Below are positions 61,177-64,000 of a stretch of DNA of 64,000 nt, piece after piece. How positions within the stretch are numbered: the first letter of the stretch is position 1; each line of letters begins with the position of its first letter. The notes beneath the pieces were generated by a model. It did no database searches, was not told the DNA's origin, and saw only the letters and a program-made list of their open reading frames with translations. The stretch comes from Chryseobacterium tructae (lineage in GTDB: Bacteria; Bacteroidota; Bacteroidia; Flavobacteriales; Weeksellaceae): contig NZ_JAUFQR010000001.1 in assembly GCF_030409875.1 (NCBI RefSeq), positions 1,488,001 through 1,552,000 of the forward strand. Direction: 5' to 3'. The translations under genes and the position numbers were made by a program.

Positions 61177-63660
61177 CTACGGTAAAGTTCTTCCGCCAAG
61201 ATCCAGACGGTTCGTAATCCTACCTGCGATTACATTGGCCAGAATACCCGGGAAAGAATCCTCTGTGGTATGTGGAAATGCCTCTTTTACTTCTTCATGA
61301 AGTTCTCCAAAAACTTGTTTATAATATCCTCTGAAACTATAGCTGTTAGCAAGATCATTACCGCCTTCAGCTCCGATAATTACAGAGATGTTTTCTCTAT
61401 TAATATGTTTTTCACCATATCCTGCATCTTCCATAGCACGTTTTGCGACCAACAAAGTAAGCAATTGTGTAGGCTCAATAGCGGCAAGGGATTGTGGCGG
61501 AATACCAAATGTAAGTGGATCGAAGTCTATTTTAGGAATGAAGCCACCCCATTTTGAATGCGATACATCCGCTTCGTCTGAATCTGGTTTATAGTAAAGA
61601 TCCTTATTCCATCTTTCGTCCGGAACTTCAGTAACGCTGTCTTTCCCTAAAATAATATTTCTCCAGAACTCATTAAGGTTTTTAGCACCAGGGAAGATAC
61701 ATTCCATTCCAACAATCGCGATATCCAAAGGTTTTTCGCTTGATGTTGGCTGCTCAGATAATGCTGCATTTTGGATGTATTCGTAATTGCTGATACTCAC
61801 ATTTTGGTGAAGCTCTTCAAGGGTCATCACTTTATTTTGCATCGTAGCAATCTGGCCAATCATGTACATGCCAAGATCCAACTGATCATCTTTAGGAATA
61901 TGTACTAATTGATCACCCTGACGTTCTATTCCTTTTGCTGCAATTCTTAAACGGCCTACGTTTAATTTTTCCAATTGCTCCCACACTACTTTTTTATCAG
62001 CTCCTGCTGCTAAAAGTTTAGCTTTTTCAGTATTGAAGTGGTTGGCAAATGCAGTATTTAGACAACGGGTTTCGTGTCCTGGAGCTGTTTCCAATAAGAC
62101 TGTGTCTTTAGCCTGCATAGCTTGTAACTGGAATTCTTCCTGAATGGCTCCGGTTTGTACAGCTTCCTGTGTGTACAAGTAAGCGGTTCCCATCAGTACC
62201 CCTACTTTTACTCCTCTGGCAGCCAATGGAGCGGCCATGATAGAAACAAGTGCTGTTGAGAAATCATTATGGATTCCACCGGCAAAAAATACACTTATAT
62301 TTTCCGGATGGTCTTCTTTTAATATACGTTCAATTTGTTTTTCCCAAAGAACTGTACTTGATAATGGCCCTACGTGGCCACCACATTCACGGCCTTCGAA
62401 AATAAAGTTTTTAGCACCTTCTTTAAGGAAAATATCCAACAAGGCAGGAGATGGAACGTGCAGAAATGTCTTTATTCCCGCTTTTTCAAATACTTTAGCC
62501 TGAGCTGGTCGTCCTCCTGCAATCAAAACAACAGGTGGCTGAGCTTCCAGAATGTAAGAGGTTTGTTCATCTCTTAGTTCCTGAGGAGCAAATCCTAAAA
62601 TACCTACCCCCCATGTTTTGTTACCTGCCAATTCCTTAGTTTCCATTACTAAAGATTTCGCTGAGTTTCCTTTCAATAATGATAGGGCAACAAATGGCAA
62701 AGCTCCGGCTTCTGCAACGGCATTGGCGAACCCTGGAACGTCACTTACACGGGTCATTGGCCCCTGTGCAATTGGATATTTTAATCCAAGATCCTGAGCT
62801 AATGGATTGTTTTGGTCAATAACCTGGAGTGCTTTGGCTTGTTTTAGATGCCCATACATGGCTTCTTTAAGTCCAAAAGCTAGTTTTTTTAATGTTCTGA
62901 ACTCTTCATACAGGTCAGTTGCCAACGAAATATCTTGTCCCATTGGGATATAGCTCTTGCTGATATCAAGATCTGTAAAATAGTTTTTTAGGTCTTCGGC
63001 ATTGATATCATCTGGTAATGAAGGAGAATTAGGTCTTACCAATACTCGATGGTTGGCGATGATCTTAGTCTCAGTTCCATTAAGTTTTGAGGATAAATCC
63101 TTTATGTCTTTTGGAACAGAACTTTCAGGGAATAAAGCAAGTTGGCTATCTAATACAATTCCTGTTGCACCTAAGGCTTTTACTGCTGCTGCGGTATGGA
63201 GTCCTATTCCTCCTTGTACCCATACAGGAATGCTTTTGATTTCTTTGATAATGCGCTGAAATAATACGAATGTAGATTCGTAGCCGATTTGACCTCCAGC
63301 TTCATTTCCTTTGATGATGATTCCTTTAGCTCCTGATTGTTCAGCTTGTTTTGCTTCTTCTAAACTGGTTACCTGATAGATAATATCCAGATCCAGATTT
63401 TGGGGAACTTTCATCCCGAATGGTAAGATCGCAAATCTTACACTCTCAGGTAGTTGAAGTGTTGATAATTTTTCATTAGAAACATAAATACCATAAGAGG
63501 GTAGGTCTGTTTCTTCCAGTTGACTAAGTGCTGCCTGGGCGGTCGTTAACTCTTGGCCTAAGCTGAGGACAGGAAATATACCCGCCTGATGCAATTTAGG
63601 CATAAGGTTGACATCCGGCTTTTCAAAAGGCGTTAGTCCAATAATGGTTAAGTTTTTCAT
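61177..63660 (-). CDS. Fused enoyl reductase and KS N-terminal segment of the PKS
   Basis: This 827-aa frame begins MKNLTIIGLTPFEKPDVN. Residues about 10-230 form a first, shorter nitropropane-dioxygenase-type barrel (GIIIKGNEAGGQIGYES, IPVWVQGGIGLHTAAAVKAL). Residues about 290-600 form a second, complete one (PIAQGPMTRVSDVPGFANAV, FEGRECGGHVGPLSS, FFAGGIHNDFSTALVS), as in PfaD. The KS begins at about residue 650 (PLDIAIVGMECIFPGAKN). The frame ends out of phase at LGGRTLP just before the catalytic Cys motif. Confidence 0.85.
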   Translation of the reverse strand: MKNLTIIGLTPFEKPDVNLMPKLHQAGIFPVLSLGQELTTAQAALSQLEETDLPSYGIYVSNEKLSTLQLPESVRFAILPFGMKVPQNLDLDIIYQVTSLEEAKQAEQSGAKGIIIKGNEAGGQIGYESTFVLFQRIIKEIKSIPVWVQGGIGLHTAAAVKALGATGIVLDSQLALFPESSVPKDIKDLSSKLNGTETKIIANHRVLVRPNSPSLPDDINAEDLKNYFTDLDISKSYIPMGQDISLATDLYEEFRTLKKLAFGLKEAMYGHLKQAKALQVIDQNNPLAQDLGLKYPIAQGPMTRVSDVPGFANAVAEAGALPFVALSLLKGNSAKSLVMETKELAGNKTWGVGILGFAPQELRDEQTSYILEAQPPVVLIAGGRPAQAKVFEKAGIKTFLHVPSPALLDIFLKEGAKNFIFEGRECGGHVGPLSSTVLWEKQIERILKEDHPENISVFFAGGIHNDFSTALVSIMAAPLAARGVKVGVLMGTAYLYTQEAVQTGAIQEEFQLQAMQAKDTVLLETAPGHETRCLNTAFANHFNTEKAKLLAAGADKKVVWEQLEKLNVGRLRIAAKGIERQGDQLVHIPKDDQLDLGMYMIGQIATMQNKVMTLEELHQNVSISNYEYIQNAALSEQPTSSEKPLDIAIVGMECIFPGAKNLNEFWRNIILGKDSVTEVPDERWNKDLYYKPDSDEADVSHSKWGGFIPKIDFDPLTFGIPPQSLAAIEPTQLLTLLVAKRAMEDAGYGEKHINRENISVIIGAEGGNDLANSYSFRGYYKQVFGELHEEVKEAFPHTTEDSFPGILANVIAGRITNRLDLGGRTLP

Positions 63661-63727
63661 GGCGTGATATGTTAGTAAGGATTTTGTAAAAAATGCATAA
63701 GTCTTTGAAACAAAGAGGAATGTATGA

Positions 63728-63886
63728 TTACAAAATCATAAAATTGGTTTTTGTTATATTTTTAATGGTAAAGCTTTTCTGTTGAGAATTATTCAACAAA
63801 ATATCATTGCCTCTAAGGTAGTTGGAGTAGAGGTATGTGTCCGGCTCTTCAAAAGGCATTAGCCTAATAATGGTCAAGTTTTTCAT
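63728..63886 (-). other. Short upstream reading frame that mimics the start of the PKS gene
   Basis: On the minus strand, ATG at 63886 opens MKNLTIIRLMPFEEPDTYLY, almost the same as MKNLTIIGLTPFEKPDVN at the PKS start 226 bases downstream. After about 17 residues the similarity ends and the frame stops at 63728. It is a duplicated gene start or a leader peptide; no product is known. The rest of 63661-64000 has no other gene. Confidence 0.5.
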
Positions 63887-64000
63887 TGCATTTAGTATTA
63901 AAATAATAATATGCGATTTTGCATTGAAACATCAATCTAATGGTAGTATAGATTAATTGTTTGTAATACATGAATAAAAATAATAAATTTATGATTTATT

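Larger units (their letters stand above)
56629..63660 (-). pseudogene. PUFA-synthase-like modular polyketide synthase (ER-KS-AT-ACP-ACP-KR), with three frameshifts and one in-frame stop
   Basis: The composite of about 2345 codons is one PfaA-like synthase. In order it has a duplicated nitropropane dioxygenase-type enoyl reductase (related to PfaD, fused at the N-terminus), KS, AT, two tandem ACPs with the PUFA-type LSIDSIKR motif and a ketoreductase. Frame is lost at 61188-61189, 60453-60455 and 59965-59967, each by one base, and an in-frame TAA at 58903-58905 separates AT and ACPs. Each restored junction is canonical: GGRNFTVDAACASSLAAID, ISAFGFGGTNFHTV and DFKTAEGTIKDTRLAQPLL. Either the strain has lost the pathway or the sequence is faulty. 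The cluster product would be a reduced fatty-acid-like chain. Confidence 0.85.

Noticed and set aside
1..64000. tRNA or rRNA genes
   Set aside because: I saw no cloverleaf-like segments or rRNA sequence in the spacers on either strand, although I could not run a dedicated search.

Overview
The window looks like chromosomal DNA of a Chryseobacterium-like flavobacterium (Bacteroidota). The DNA is AT-rich, promoters fit the Bacteroidota TAnnTTTG pattern better than TATAAT, the protein families are typical (Xaa-Pro aminopeptidase, BlaI-free lipoproteins, carboxypeptidase-regulatory TonB-type receptor, RebB proteins), and intergenic spacers carry several dispersed palindromic repeats. The genus is inferred from general familiarity with these proteins, not from a search.

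Layout. 1-5.9 kb: the end of an M24 aminopeptidase, a Crp/Fnr regulator with a two-gene redox operon, a siderophore-interacting protein, and an AraC regulator next to a LysE exporter. 6.0-8.8 kb: an operon of an unknown protein, a membrane protein, a NarL-type histidine kinase and its LuxR-type response regulator. It converges on an R-body locus (8.8-13.9 kb, minus strand) made of at least seven RebB-family genes and several accessory proteins. A divergent 517-aa protein of unknown function (14.2-15.8 kb) shares a promoter-like motif with it. 16-24.7 kb: housekeeping and lipoprotein genes. 24.8-28.0 kb: a three-gene unit with a TRAFAC-like GTPase, a coiled-coil tail-anchored protein and a polytopic membrane protein, resembling GTPase-centred conflict systems. 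28.2-35.1 kb: a FAD monooxygenase with AraC regulator, an acyltransferase, a large intergenic repeat element and a TonB-type receptor. 35.2-45.7 kb: a defence island with a DUF262/DUF1524 protein and a complete type I restriction-modification system, including a silent inverted hsdS copy and a tyrosine recombinase, arranged for phase variation. 45.8-63.7 kb: one long minus-strand biosynthetic cluster with a PUFA-synthase-like polyketide synthase (enoyl reductase, KS, AT, two ACPs, KR), a KS-AT protein, a dehydratase-phosphopantetheinyl transferase fusion, a free ACP, a hydrolase, a double glycosyltransferase, two HHxxxDG acyltransferases and a small membrane protein. The likely product is a glycosylated, acylated lipid or polyketide.

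A striking feature of the whole window is that about thirteen genes are split by what reads as exactly one missing base, nearly always in a short A or T run. This is the signature of uncorrected long-read consensus error, although real decay or slippage cannot be excluded site by site. I therefore describe split genes both as composites and as visible segments.
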